A stretch of DNA of 64,000 nucleotides from Piliocolobus tephrosceles. Lineage: Eukaryota > Chordata > Mammalia > Primates > Cercopithecidae. Numbering within the stretch: position 1 is the first letter of the stretch; each line of letters begins with the position of its first letter. The DNA lies in assembly GCF_002776525.5 (NCBI RefSeq), contig NC_045436.1, forward strand, positions 103,872,353 through 103,936,352, read 5' to 3'. Positions 23,455 through 36,800 of this stretch are shown piece after piece. Under the pieces are notes generated by a model, which saw nothing but the letters and a program-made list of their open reading frames with translations, did not search any database and had not been told where the DNA came from. A program made the translations under genes and the position numbers.

Positions 23455-24105
23455 TGTTTTTTAATTTTTTAATTTTTAAATTATACTTTAATTTCTGGGA
23501 TACATGTGCAGAATGTGCAGGTTTGTTACATAGGTATACATGTGCCATGGTGGTTTGCTGTATCCATCAACCCGTCACCTACATTAGGTATTTCTCCTAC
23601 TGCTATCCCTCCCCTGGCCCCCACCCCCTGACAGGCCCTGGTGTGTGATGTTTTACTCCCTGTGTCCATGTGTTCTCATGTTTGGTTTTCTGTCCCTGTG
23701 TTAGCTTGCTGAGAATGATGGTTTCCAGCTTCATCCATGTCCCTGCAAAGGACATGAACTCTTCCTTTTTCATGGAGGCATAGTATTCCATGGTGTATAT
23801 GTGCTGGATTTTCTTTATCCAGTATCGTTGATGGGCATTTGGGTTGGTTCCAAGTCTTTGCTATTGTGAACAGTGCTGCAATAAATATACAGGTGCATGT
23901 GTCTTTAGAGTAGAATGATTTATAATCCTTCGAGTATACACCCGGTAATGAGATTGCTGGGTCAAATGGTATTTCTGGTTCTAGATCCTTGAGGAATCGC
24001 CACACTGTCTTCCATAATGGTTGAACTAATTTACGCTCCCACCAACAGTTTAAAAGCATTCCTATTTCTCCACATCTTCTCCAGCATCTGTTGTTTCCTG
24101 ACATT
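23455..24105 (-). mobile_element. L1PA-type 3' end
   Basis: Reversed L1 3' UTR (TTATACTTTAATTTCTGGGA, CATAGGTATACATGTGCCAT) and ORF2 end up to CTGTTGTTTCCTGACATT. A minus-strand frame at 23676-24104 begins inside ORF2 (GNNRCWRRCGEIG) and loses the correct phase after KCPS. The zinc-knuckle region also has a Cys-to-Arg change (WWER for WWDC). Confidence 0.85.
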
Positions 24106-24234
24106 TATATAAATTTTTAAGGAAACATGAGACAAATAAATTTTACAATTATGGAGTAGTAATTTCATTACATCTCAGTCTTGGGCTTTCTGCAGGTGAA
24201 GGCCATTCCTCTTGACAGTTCTCTACTTTGGCGT
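24106..24234. other. Unassigned spacer
   Basis: Short stretch between an L1 and an LTR-like element. Nothing recognised. Confidence 0.4.
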
Positions 24235-24735
24235 TGTTTCGGTTATCTACTGCTATGTAAAAAACACTCCAAAACTTAGAAGTTTAAAATAATGATATAT
24301 TAATTCTCACAGTCCTATAAGTTGTCAATTTGAGCAGTTCTTTCAGTCTTACTTGGGATCACTCATGTACCTGCAGTTATCTGACGGTTCGACTTAAACA
24401 TGTCTGGCAGTTGGTGCTCACTATCAACTAGTTCTCTTCTATTTGGCTTCTCATCCTCCAATAGACTTGGCTGGGTTTCTCACAGAATGGTGGTTTCAAG
24501 GCTCCAGTAAGTTAAGAATAGGTGCTACAAGACCTCTTAAGTTCTAAGTATTTAAACTATGTCACTTCTACCACATTCTATTAGTCAAAGCAAGTCACAA
24601 GGCCTCCCCAGTTACAACAGGTGTAGAAGTAAATCTTACCTTTTGATTAGAGGGGCAGCAGGGTCACAATGCCAAGGTGCATGGATACAGAGAAGAGCGA
24701 TTCACCACAGTCATTATACTACCAATTTCCCACAG
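24235..24735 (-). mobile_element. LTR-like repeat, probably MaLR/ERVL class
   Basis: CTGCTATGTAAAAAACACTC, CAAAACTTAGAAGTTTAAAA, CTCACAGTCCTATAAGTTGT and CCACATTCTATTAGTCAAAG appear in the order of a reversed ancient mammalian LTR consensus. Family assignment is uncertain. Confidence 0.5.
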
Positions 24736-27700
24736 GAATATTTCAATGAGTTAAGCAGACTCATCACTTCACAAGGCCTCAGAAATGAAAACCATTCACT
24801 TAAGTAAAAATAGCACCAATTTATTTGGCTCTTAAAGCTTGATTGTATTATCACCTTGTTTGAGGTGTGGCCGACAGAGGAAAGATTTCTTTGTCTAGCA
24901 AAGATATTGCCTCCAATTAACGCAAAATCAGAAAGAATGTGGGCAGTTACTAAACTATTCCCTGAAAAGAGCATAAGTAGAAGGCAAAAACTCCCACTCT
25001 AATGAATATCAAATCAGAAAAAACAATATCATAATCTATAGAAATTTTAAAGTTTATGAAACATGTAAAACTTCCAATCTAAACTATTTTTTTATTCTTT
25101 GTTTCCCAAAATTTATTAGAAGTAAAAAAAATCATCTTTGGTGTACTTTTGTAGAAAGAGAAAGAAAGGTATGGGTAGCAGACCATTATCATTAAGTAAT
25201 GATATTATTACATTAAACATTATCACTGTGTAATCAGACTTACAAGAAGAAAAATGACAAGAGACAGAGTGTACCAGAGCAGCTGTGAAAGTAAGGAGTA
25301 CCTGGATAGTCGGCCCTTGCCTTAGAAAGCAACCTGGAGAACAGCCTTCAGTAAAGAATATGGTCAGCTAAAATTCACCAACACTAGTTTTCATGCCTTT
25401 CCTCACAAACCCTTCTATCTTGGCCCCTTGGCTGCAGCTACATCAATAAATCCCTGACATTACGCATTCTGAAGACTAGGCAGGTAAATTTTATTTTGGA
25501 GTGATTTATCCAAATTATATTAGCTCTAAACACACACACACAGAGAATAAACCACACAAATTTTTAAATAGGAAATTGTATAATAGGAAAATACATTAAT
25601 ACATTAAGAAAGTTAAATTTAGCATTAAGAGTGTCAGTGGGAACATTAATGCAAGAATGACATGTTTTCCAAACCTCAAGGCCTCACAAGGCTTCATCCC
25701 ATATACAGTTTATGGCTGTTAACATTAAAGCATTGGAATTTGTAAATTACAACCAGTAGAAGCTATTTGCTCTCACTATTACTCTAGATAATTTTGAATG
25801 TTATTGTGTCAGTTTGCCTACATCATTTTTGAGAAACTGCCTTTTCCTGTTATTCTTCCCATGTAATGTGTTAAAAAGTGAAAAAGCCAGAAAAGCTGAC
25901 ATTCTTTAAAATAAATTAATTGGAAACTTCTCTTTTGATACTGTAGTTTTCTTTATTAATATTTAAATAACTTGCACACACACTTTATTATAAATAGCCA
26001 TCAGAATGCACACATACTTTATTATAATAGCCATCAGAATGATGTGAGAATTAATTGAGGTAACTGTTATACAGTGATTATGAAATATTTGGAATAAGGG
26101 TCAGCTGCATAGAATAGAGTACTTTACTCTCACTGTGTATTGAGAAAGCTGAGTCTGCCTTTATAGTAAAAAATAAGCCCAGAAAATTCATGTATGAGGG
26201 GGATACATGAAAAGAAGTGAGCATATGCAAAAATACCACACAGAATATGTTGGCATTGAGATGAAAACTGTTCAAAAAGAAACAAGAAAGGAGGCTTTGG
26301 TTCTTCTTAAATAGCACTGGATGATGAGTTGCGAAATAGAAAAACATTATTATTTATTCTTTGTATATAATAACATGGAAGCTGTCTATGATATACAAAT
26401 AACTGCATTGAAGAAATTCTTGATGTTTCTCAATAGCAGCCAAACTCAAAGTGGTTCCTAGCCTTCACACCCATTTTTCTCTTCCCATGTGGATCACGTG
26501 ATTCTCCCTTACAGAATCAATTATAGAATCAATTGCCCTTACTGGGGCCGGTACATCCAGGTAAAGATGTTCCAGAAATAACCATCTACTAAGCTCATCT
26601 TCAGTGTAAGCGTAGCTCCCTTTCCACAAAATTCTCTGTGATTGAACTGGATCCTGTTGTTACAATACACTACTTCATATAATTCCCTTGCTGCCAATTG
26701 GATTGTAACCAAAAATGTCTGAAAACCTTGGACATTCCCACATCTTGCCAAATTGATCTCCTAGTCAGTGATCTCTGTAGGTTATCAACTACCCCAGTGC
26801 TTGTCCAACTTCAGTGAGTATATTTAGTAGTACTAAATCCTGCTGTATCTACATCTCTCCAAATCTCAGGATATAATAGTGGGTATTAAGTTAAAATTTT
26901 TACATGGATATTCACTGGCTAAATATAAAACCCTGACCTAAAAAATGGATGAAGAATGCATAGAGAAGAGCGAATAACCCTCCTTAATAGTAAACTTGAA
27001 CAAGGAGAAAATCAAAGTTATTGAACATGTGCACTCAGAAAACAAAACGACTTAAAGGCATTGAAATAACTGTATTTGAAGACACGATTTCCTAAGTTTC
27101 TTTTTATTAATCTTTTTATGAAAATATAAAGTAGATTTACCCATTGTAGAACAATTATTAAGAAAAAATGAAACATGAGTTTACTCATCTTTAGTATATG
27201 TAACAGCATTACACCCTTGTTTCTTAATTAATGGTAAACTGAATCTTGCTCTGGATTGCATGTGAACAAATCATGACCTATTGATTGACTTTGACCCAGA
27301 TATTTATTTTACCCAATCCTTGGTACCATTAAGGAAATCAATAGTGCCTTTGCCAAGGGAAAACGCTACGTTACCATCAGTGTTTCTTAATCAATGGCTG
27401 GTTTTCATGTTAATTATACTGTTGTCCATCTCTCACAGGGTGGGGATGGGGAAGGAAACTAATTGCTCGCTGTTTGATTTCATAAAAAATGTCATACTTT
27501 TGTATACTATAATTTATGAAAGAGTGATAGTGATAGTCTTAAAACCTTAGGTATCCTCAAAGTTTCATTAAACACTTCCTCTTGAAAGAAAGAGTCACTG
27601 GCTAAAGCTCCGGTCTGGCATGTCATTTGTGGTCCATGACAAGCGAAGTTTAGCAACTTCTGGTGAACAAATGACATTTTAACTGAGGAAATAAAAAGAA

Positions 27701-28470
27701 AAATGTTAAAGTCTGTATTGAAATATAATATGCCAACTATAGGCCACGCACAAAAGAGTTTGTTGAAGCCATTCATAAAAACACACCGGTTCTATACATG
27801 AATATTACCACATGTCCCCTTGATGTTGTGCTGTCTGGAGTCACCTAAGGCCTCAGCAGATATCTGAATGATTTCAAACTGATTAGCAACTACCTTTGAT
27901 TGGTAACAGGAATTTATCTCTTCAATTTCCTTTTGACAGCATTCTACAGTTTTTTTTATTTACTATTTTTGGGGGCTGGAATTTAACAACTGTCAAATCA
28001 TTTTTATTTGTTTCAGGAGACCGTTTTTTTCTCTATGAATTACATTTCTTTTGGTTTATAACCTTAAGCATAAGACAGTCTCCCACTCTTTGTACAGTTG
28101 TGAAAATAAGCATTCTTGGAATTTAAAAAAATGTGCATAGCTGTGAATAAAATAATGGCCACACCAAAAAAGGCCAAACAAACAAAATCCCAAAACAAAA
28201 CTACATTGATCTTAGTCAGTACAAAGGAACTTACATCTACAAAAGGAGAAAGAAGTACTTGAAAATTAAAAACACCAAAAAAGTATTTGAATATCTGATA
28301 AATAAAATGCTTGTAGACCAACAAAATATTATACATAAATTTCATTAGAGATTCTTAAAGATCTACGTGCTTCCCCATCACTTCTTATTTCTAAATTAGT
28401 TAACTGGTGACAAGTTTTCTTGTAACAAGAAATAAATTTTAGTATATCTCAAGGAGTACTCAAGATTAAC
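24736..28470. other. Unassigned sequence
   Basis: About 3.7 kb with no recognisable gene or repeat apart from small simple repeats (CA at about 25533-25543) and a short tandem duplication at 25975-26041. Open frames up to 93 codons occur on both strands, none with a recognisable domain. Confidence 0.4.
25975..26041 (+). repeat. Two-copy tandem duplication, about 33 bp
   Basis: Copy 1 at 25975-26008 and copy 2 at 26009-26041 share TTTATTATAA and TAGCCATCAGAATG. They differ by one indel and one substitution. It is a recent local duplication. Confidence 0.9.
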
Positions 28471-28499
28471 TCTTTTTTTTTTTTTTTTTTTTTTTTTTT
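28471..28499. repeat. Poly-T tract
   Basis: A run of 28-29 T after TTAACTC. No Alu or L1 sequence is recognised on its right side, unlike the other long T runs here. Confidence 0.9.
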
Positions 28500-28639
28500 A
28501 GCAATGAAACACAAATCTTTTGACTTGTATCCCAGCATTTCATGGGTCACCTTATACTCACTTTAGATCCTCCACTAAGTTGCTTTTGTTTGGGTGTGAA
28601 ATCTTTTTGCCTGAATTAATTGACATCTGTAGTTTAGAA

Positions 28640-29560
28640 CATCATCTAGAGAACATTACAAAATCTTAACTATTCAGTTAGATACTGAGCTCTGAGTAAG
28701 GGAGGGAAATTTTACCTCTACTCTCACACTATGATGATCAACACAGAAGACCTCTGTGACTAAATGACCCCACACACCAAGCAAGCAATTCTGTAGCTGA
28801 CACTACCTGGGTGTCCTTTTAGTCATCTCGACCTGGATATAGCATCAAATTCCATAGGTTGAAGGCCCAATTCTAAGACTGCTCCCATACTTTCGGTGCC
28901 AATTGCAACCTCAAGGTTATTTTGCCTGTGTTTCTGACTGACAGGCTGTAAATCAGGATTCCTGTGATCTCCTCCTTGGAGAACTCACAGAACTTGCTAG
29001 AGCAGCTCACAGCACTCAGAGAAATACATTTACTGGTTTATTATAAAGGATATTACAAAGGATACAAATGAAATCATGCATAGGGTGAGGCATGGAGGAA
29101 GGGGCATGGCACTTCCATGCCCTCTCTGGACTCACCACCCTCCAATGACTCCACATATTCACCTACCCATAAGCTCTCTGAACCCTCTTGGGCCTTTTAT
29201 GAAGGCTTCATTGGATAGGTATGGTTGACAGCAGTGTAGAAATGTTACTGGACAAAGGAGTATGATTTAAACCCAGCCAGGTCCGTCTGCTCAGATTTTT
29301 CTTGGCTTCTCTGTGCTGCATTTCTCCCTTTAGAATATGTGGCAGGACCCTTTCTGAAATGGCGGTCTTATGACCTACATAATGACCAGACAAAGGAGGT
29401 CAGAGAATTTCTTTTTGGAAAGATGGGGAAACATTAGAGTCCTTCCTTGAGAAGAAAAAGGAGCCGCTGAGAAGAAGGCAGGAGATGGTCAGAGAAATTC
29501 TGTTTTCTGAGGTCTGTTTCTGAGCTCTAAGGACCCCAACATCATAACAAAATGCTGTAT
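28640..29560 (-). mobile_element. ERV/LTR-like repeat, family unresolved
   Basis: GTGCCAATTGCAACCTCAAG, CTCCTTGGAGAACTCACAGA, ACTGGTTTATTATAAAGGAT and ATTACAAAGGATACAAATGA follow a remembered reversed primate LTR-type consensus. On the minus strand an AATAAA-like signal occurs near 29039. Borders are approximate, and I cannot say whether internal sequence is included. Confidence 0.5.
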
Positions 29561-29675
29561 AAAGGGCCAAGGGAGTTATGAGTCAGGAAGCATAAATTAC
29601 AATGAGCTTTGTTTACATAAAACAAAAATAACAAGGGTTATTTGAATATTCTGCCAAACTGTCAATGTCATGAAA

Positions 29676-29985
29676 AACAATATTACAAAACTGTCACAGA
29701 CAAGAGGAGACTAAGGCAACATAGCTACTAACTGCAGTGTAGTATCTTTGGATAGATTCTGGAAAATAAAAAGGACATTAGTGGTAAAATTGCGGCGATC
29801 CAAAGAAACACTGCAGTTTAGTTCATAGTAATATTTACATAATGATATTAACCTCCTAATCTTGACAAATGAAGCATAGTTATGTAAAATATTAACATTA
29901 GAGACAACTGGGAGAAGGGTATATGGAACTCTCTGAACTGTCTTTGCAACTTCTCTATAAATATAAAATCAATAAAATAAAGAGT
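29676..29985 (+). mobile_element. Old L1M 3' end
   Basis: CTGTCACAGACAAGAGGAGA, AAAAGGACATTAGTGG, TATGTAAAATATTAACATTA and GAACTCTCTGAACTGTCTTT, then an A-rich end, match a remembered L1M-type 3' terminus. Confidence 0.55.
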
Positions 29986-29989
29986 TTAC

Positions 29990-30821
29990 AAACAAAAATG
30001 TAAGACAACCAACATTTTTATTTTCACACAGGAAATAAAGAAAACTTTTAAATATTGCTAGGTGATATATAGCTAATGATTACGTATTTTGGAATTACAG
30101 TTCAGTTATTTTGAGGCTTTTTGTTTTCATTAGTACTTCCTTTTTAAGCAGTATTTCCTATTTTTAAAATAAGCTTAGAGTTAAGTTTAATTAAACAGCC
30201 ACTGTTTTAAAGAGCCCTGATTAAAGAAAACAGGTATATAAGGAGACTCAGCTGTGACATTGTTTCCCCAGTGTTTATATTATATAAATAAATGTGATTT
30301 TTTTTTCAAAATATTTGTTTTACATTAATAGGCCATCTCCCTTAGTTAATGAAAAAGTAGACAAAATAGAACTATCTTAGCAGGGCATTAAGACTGTACA
30401 AAGATACAAGAAGTTGAACAGAAGGAATTATTTTACATTTTCACATTTCAGCTCCTATTCTAGAATAAAGTGGGGGCAGAACATTCTCTCTGCAACTGTT
30501 TGGCTCTCAACAAGTGGGATTAGTTTCCTCAATCAATATCTGATGAACTCTGATTCTATTTTGTCTAAAGCAGGCTTCTGTGAAAAGACAGCTTTTCTTC
30601 AAAACAATAAATCACTTTTACCATTTCACTTTTTCTTTAAATCCACTTATATTTTTGAACTGGAATTGACCATAGTGATATTGAGACATCACAAGACCAT
30701 CTGCCCATGAGCATTTAGGTAACGAACATGTAGGAGTAAAGCCCACACCCAAAGACACTGATCTTGCTTCTGGGAGTCAAAGATAAGTAAGTGGTTTCCA
30801 ATGTTTTATAACTTCTAAGTA
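29990..30821. other. Unassigned sequence
   Basis: No gene recognised. A 98-codon plus-strand frame at 30414-30710 has no known motif. Confidence 0.4.
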
Positions 30822-31153
30822 CAGTCGACCCTCCCTATCTGCAGGTTGCACATAAGTGAACTCAACCAAGCACACATTCTAAAATATATTCAGAAAAAAA
30901 AACAAAAAATACAACAATTAAAAAGTATAAATTAAAAAACAATACAAACCAACAACTTTTTACATAGCACTTACATTGTATTAGGTAGTATAAGTAATCT
31001 AGAGATTTTTAAGTATACGGAAGGATGTGTATAGGTTATATGCAAATACTACCCTATGTTACCCTATGTTTTGTAACAGACTTGAGCATCTGTGGATTTT
31101 GGTATTCTAGGGGGTTCCTGGAACCATCCCCAATGGATACCAAGGGAAGATTG
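30822..31153. mobile_element. MER8-like Tigger-type element with TA duplication
   Basis: A 332-bp element begins CAGTCGACCCTCCCTATCTG and ends GGGAAGATTG, flanked by TA at 30820-30821 and 31154-31155. Inner blocks TTACATTGTATTAGGTAGTA and GGATGTGTATAGGTTATATG match the remembered family. It is a complete non-autonomous copy without coding sequence. Confidence 0.8.
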
Positions 31154-31155
31154 TA

Positions 31156-32268
31156 CTCTGTTTAGTCAACACTTGTGCAGAAGCATAATACCACAGGTAT
31201 TGACAAAGTCTGGAAATATAGATGAATACAATGTCCCCAAGAATATCAGAAATATGTAAAAAAATATTTCTATGTTTCCAAACACTATGCATTCGCTTTG
31301 CATGTAAAAGTGACACATTTGGAGTTACTTTGGTTAAAATAAGGCTGAGAGATCCCACAGATCTGTCACTATGCCCCATTTCAGTCTCTACAATATTTGA
31401 AAACTGTTATTTAATATTTAACTACATTTTTACTTTTTCCTATTCCCTTCATATCAAACCCCATGTTTTAGAAGATAGTGTGTACCAAACCAAATTGTAC
31501 TATGTAATAATTAATGCATTCTCCTAATTATATTATGCAAAAACATAATTGATTAAATGTTAATATATAATAAAATTATATCCCCAAAATACATACGGTG
31601 GAAGTTTCTGATCCACCATAAATTATCTGAGATAATTTATGTTACCTCAAAAATTAACATATGCAGCCAAAACCAAATTATGCCTTAGTTAGTCTATACA
31701 ATCTTATAATAGAAAAGTGTGCTCTTTCGGGAGGAAGACTCTGAATTACAGATAGCTATTCAATGAATAATGCTACTTTTGTGGTTACATGTAACCCCAG
31801 GACTCAAGTTTGGGAATCATTGTTTTAGAGGTAGGCACTAATAGATTGCCAGGAATTGTTCAATTACCATGAATTACATAATTAGCTGATGTGAATGAAA
31901 TATTTTTTATTTCAGGCCTGGGTACCTTTGCCATGAATAAAGTAAGACAGGCTATGGCATGCCAGTAAAGAAGGTTAAAAAGATGAAGAAAGAAAAAGAG
32001 ACTTATTTGGTGGGTAAGATAAAAATTCAGAGTGTATCAGAGAAGTTGGGCACCTAGAGTTAGCATAAGAGTCACAGATGTCTTCAGCCATTGTTAATGA
32101 AAGAGGAGGTGGCTGGGGGGTCTGCTGGAAAACTACTGTAGTATCAAAAGAAAAATACCTTGGTTTCTCAAACAGATCCACTTGTAAAACTTTCACACTA
32201 CTGACTCTTATTTCTTAAATATTCTGTTTTTTCTAACATGTGAAAGCCATATGAAAAAAATAGTGATA
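31156..32268. other. Unassigned sequence
   Basis: No gene or repeat recognised. Frames of 101 codons (31222-31527) and 73 codons (31975-32196, minus) have no recognisable domain. Confidence 0.4.
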
Positions 32269-33879
32269 CAGGCATAGATTATAGATATTGCAGGTTCAGT
32301 TCCAGACCACCACGATAAAGCAAATATCACTGTAAAGTGAGTCACAAGTTTTTTGGTTTCCCAGTGCAATGAAAGCTATATTTACACTATACTATAGTCT
32401 ATTCACTGTGCAATAGCATTATGTCTAAAACAATGTACATACCTTAATTAAAAATACTTTATGATTAAAAATGCCAGCAATCACCTGATCCTTCAGCAAG
32501 TCATAATCCTTTTGCTGGTGTAGGGTATTGCCTCATATTGATGGATACTGATTGATCAGGGTGATGATTGTCGAAAGTTGGGGTGTCTATGTCAATTTCT
32601 TAAAATGAGACAACAGTGAAGTTTGTCACTACAACTGACTCTTTCACAGCAGATTTCTCTGTAGCATTCGATGCTGTTTGAAAGCATTTTACCCACTGTA
32701 GAACTTCCTTCAAATCTAAAGTCAGTCTCCTCAAATCCTGCCACTGCTTTATTGACTAAATTTATAAAATATTCTAAATTCTTATTATTTCAACAATGTT
32801 AATGACATGATTTTATAAAATATTCTAAATTATTTGTTATTTCAGCAATATTGACAACATCTACATCAGGAGTCTGTTCCATCAAAAATCACTTCTTTGC
32901 TTATTCATAAAAAGTAACTTCTCATCTGTTTAAGTTTTATCATGAGATTGTAGCAACTGAGTCACATCTTCAGGCTGCACTTCTAATTCTAGTTCTGATT
33001 CTAATTCACTTGGTCTTTTTACCATATCTGTTGTTACTTCTTCCACTGAAGTCTTGAACCCCATCAAAGTCATCCATGAAGGTTGAAATCAACCAATCTT
33101 CTGTTAATGATATTTTGACCTCTTCCTATTAATCATGAATGTTCTTGGTAGTATCTACAATAGGAACCCTTTCCAGAAGGCTTTTAATTTACTTTGCCCA
33201 GATCAATCAGAGGAATCACTATCTACGGCAGCTATGACATTACAAAAGGTACGTATTAAAACTTAAAACTTGAAAGTCAAAATTACTCTTAGATTCATGG
33301 AATAAAGAATGTATGTTGTGTTAGCATGCATAAAAAAGAAATTTATCTCCTTGTACATCTTCATCAGAGGTTTTAGGTGACCAGGTGAATTGTCAATGAG
33401 CAGTAATATTTAGAAAGAAATTTGTTCTGAGCAGGTCTCAACAGTGAGCTTAAAATATTCAGGAAACCATGCTGTAAACAGAAATGCTATAATTTAGCCT
33501 TTTTTGTTTCATATATAGAGCACAGGCAGAGTAAATTTGGCATAATTCTTAAGGGCATGAGAATTCAGAATGATAAATGAGCATTGGTTTGCAACTTAAA
33601 TTTACTGGGTACATTAACCCCTAATGAGAGATTCAGCCTGTCCTTTGAAACTTTGAAGGCAGGTATTGACTTTTCCTGTCTATCAATAAAAGTACTAGAA
33701 GGCATCTTCTTCCAGTGAAAGGTTGTTTTGTCTATATTGAAAATCTGTTTGTTGTAGCCACCTTTACCAATTATCTTAAATCAATCCTCTAGAGAATTTG
33801 CTGCAGCTTCTACAGCAACACTTGCTGACTCACTTTGCACTTTTATGCTATAGTGATGGCTTCTTTCTTTAAATCTCAT
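32269..33879 (-). pseudogene. Tigger1 DNA transposon, partial, with decayed transposase
   Basis: The terminal inverted end CAGGCATAGATTATAGATAT follows a TA at 32267-32268. The rest follows the Tigger1 order: GGTTCAGTTCCAGACCACCA, CAATAGCATTATGTCTAAAA, GGTGACCAGGTGAATTGTCA, then CTGCAGCTTCTACAGCAACA. The transposase, a pogo-type DDE enzyme that cuts and joins transposon ends, would read on the minus strand. It is fragmented by stops and indels, including a 51-bp duplication at 32761-32862, so no enzyme can be made. Only about half of the element is present: it stops at 33879, where an L1 begins, and no matching right half is found after the L1. Confidence 0.85.
32761..32862 (+). repeat. 51-bp tandem duplication inside Tigger1
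   Basis: Copy 1 at 32761-32811 and copy 2 at 32812-32862 both begin TTTATAAAATATTCTAAATT and continue with a TTATTTCA(A/G)CAAT block. The family consensus, as remembered, has this stretch once. Confidence 0.85.
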
Positions 33880-36800
33880 GAATTAACTTCCGCCCAGGTA
33901 GGGGGCATAGCATCCAATAGTTTTTCCAACTCTTGGCCCCCTCCTTCCCCTCTCCCTCTAGTAGTCCCTGGTGTCTATTGTGGCCATCTTTATGACCAGC
34001 AGTACCCAAAGTTTAGCTTTCACTTATCAGTGAGGACATGCAGTATTTACTTTTCTGTTCCTGCATTAATTTGCTTAAGATAATGGCATTCAACCGTAAC
34101 TATGTTGCTGCAAAGGACAATATTTCATTCTTTTTCATGGCTACATACTGTTCCGTAGTGTATATGTACCATTTTCCTTTATCCAATCCACCATTGATAG
34201 ACACCTAGGTTAATTCCATGTCTTTGTTATCGTGAACAGTGCTGTGATGCACATACAAGTGCATTTGTTGCTTGGAAAGAACAATTTATTTTCTTTGGAC
34301 ATGTACCCAGAAATGGAATTGCTGGGACAAATGGTACTTCTGATTTATTTGAGAAATCTCCAAATTGTTTTCTACAGTGGCTGAACTCATTTACATTCCC
34401 ACCAACAGTGTAAATATTCATTTTCTCTGCAGCCTTATCAGTATCTTTTATATTTATTTATTTATTTATTTATTTTTTAGTAATAGCCATTTTGGCCATT
34501 TTGACTGGTATGAGTGGTATCTCATTGTGTCTTTTGATTTGCATCCCTCTGATGATTAATGAAGTTGAGCATGTTTTTATATTGTTGGCCACTTGTATAT
34601 CTTCTTTTGAGACATGTCTGTTCATGTCCTTTGCCCATTTTTAAATGAAGTTGTTTGTTTATTGCTTGTTGAATTGTTTGAGTTTCTTATAGATTCTTGA
34701 TATTAGACCTCTTTTGGATGCATAGTTTGTGAATATTTTGTCCCATTTGGTAGATTGTCTGTTTACACTGTTGACAGCTCCTTTTGCTGTGCAGAAGTTC
34801 TTTAGTTTAATTAGGTTCTACTTGTCAATTTTTGTTTTTGTTGCAATTGCTTTTGAGGAATTTGTCATAAAATCTTACCCGAGGTTGATGTCCAGAGCGT
34901 TGTTTCCTAGGTTTTCTTCTAGCATTCCTGTAAGTTTGAAGCCTTATATTTAAATCTTTAATTCATGTTAATTTTTGTATATAATGAAAGGTAGAAGTCC
35001 AATTTCCTCCTTTTGCATATGGCTAGCCAGTTTTTCCAGCACCATTTATTGAATAGGGAGTCCTTTCCCTTTGATTATTGTCAGCTTTGTTGATGATTAG
35101 ATTGCTGTGGGTGTGCAGCTTTATTTCTGGGTTCTCTATTCTGTCCCATTGGTCTATGTATCTGTTTTTGTTTCAATACCATGCTATTTTGGTTACTGTA
35201 TTCTTATAGTATAGTTTGAAGTTGAAAAATGTAATGCCTCCAGCTTTGTTCTTTTTGCTTAGTATTGCTTTGGCTATTTGGACTCTTTATTGGTCCCACA
35301 CAAATTCTAGAATATATTTTTCTAATTCTGTGAAAAAATTGTGTTGGTAGTTTGATAGGAATGGCATTGAATCTGTAAATGGTTTTAGATAGTATGGCCA
35401 TTTTAATAATATTGATTCCTCCACTCCATGAGCATGGAATGCTTTTCCATTTGTTTGTGTCATCTTTGATTTCTTTCAGCAGCGTTTTGTAGTTCTGTTT
35501 GCAAAGATCTTTCCCTTCCTTGGTTAGATGTAATCCTAGATATATATATATATATATATATTTGCAGCTATTGTAAATGGGATCTCATTCTTGATTTGGC
35601 CCTCAGCTTGAACATTATTGGTGTATAGAAATTATACTGAATTTTGTACTTTGGTTTTGTGTCCTGAAACTTTACTGAAGTCATTTATCAGTGATGGGAG
35701 CCATTTGGTGGAGTCTTTAGGGTTTTCTAGGGACATAATTACACCATCGGTGATGAGAGTTTGAATTCTTTTCCTATTTGGATGTCTTTTTATTTCTTTT
35801 TCTTGCCTTGCTCTGGCTAGAACTTCCAGTACTACATTAAATAGAAGTGGTGAGAGTAGGTATCCTTGTTTTGTTCCCTTTTTAAATGAGAACACTTCCA
35901 AGGTTTTGCCTGTTCAGTATAATGGTGGCTGTGGGTTTGTCATAGATGGTTATTATTTGGAAATATATTTTTTCTACACTTAGTTTATTGAGGTTTCTGT
36001 CATGAAGAGATGTGGGATTCTACCAAAAGCTTTATCCACACCTATTGAGATGATTGTGTTTTTTTATTGAATTCTGTTTACGTAGTGAATCACAATTACT
36101 GATTTGTACATAATGAGCCAACCTTGCATTTCAGGAATGAAGCTTACTTAATAATCTTGATAATGATGAATTAACTTTTTGAAGCATTGCTGGATTCAGT
36201 TTGCTAGTATTTTGTTGAGAATGTTTGTGTCTGTATTGATCAGGAATATTGGCCTGCATTTTTTTTTCATGGGCCTGTAGTTTTCTTTTTTTGTGTCTTA
36301 ACCAGGTTTTAGTATCAGAGTGATGCTTGCTTTGTAGAGTGAGTTAAGGAGGAGTCCTTACTCCTCAATTTTTTGGCATAATTTCAGTAGAATTAGTACT
36401 AGCTCTTCTTTGTATGTCTGGTAGAATTTGGCTTTGAATGCTTCTGATCCAGGACTTTTTTTGGTTGGTTTTTTATAACTGATTCAATTTAGGAACTCAA
36501 CATTAGTCTATTCAAGGTCTCAATTTCTTCCTGATTCAATCTTGAAAAGTTGTGTGCTTCTAGGAATTTAACTATTTCCTCCAGATTTTCTAGTTTATGT
36601 GCACAGAGGTGTTCGTTATAGTCTCTGAGGATCTATTTTATTTTTGTGGGATCAGTTGTTTTTCTTGTTTCTAGTTGTGTTTGTTTGGATCTTCTTTTTT
36701 TTTTCTTGTTAATCTAGCTAGTGGTCCATCAATCTTGTTCATCCTTCCCAAGAACAAAATTTGGTTTCATTAATTCTTTGTATGGATTTTCAGGTCTCAA

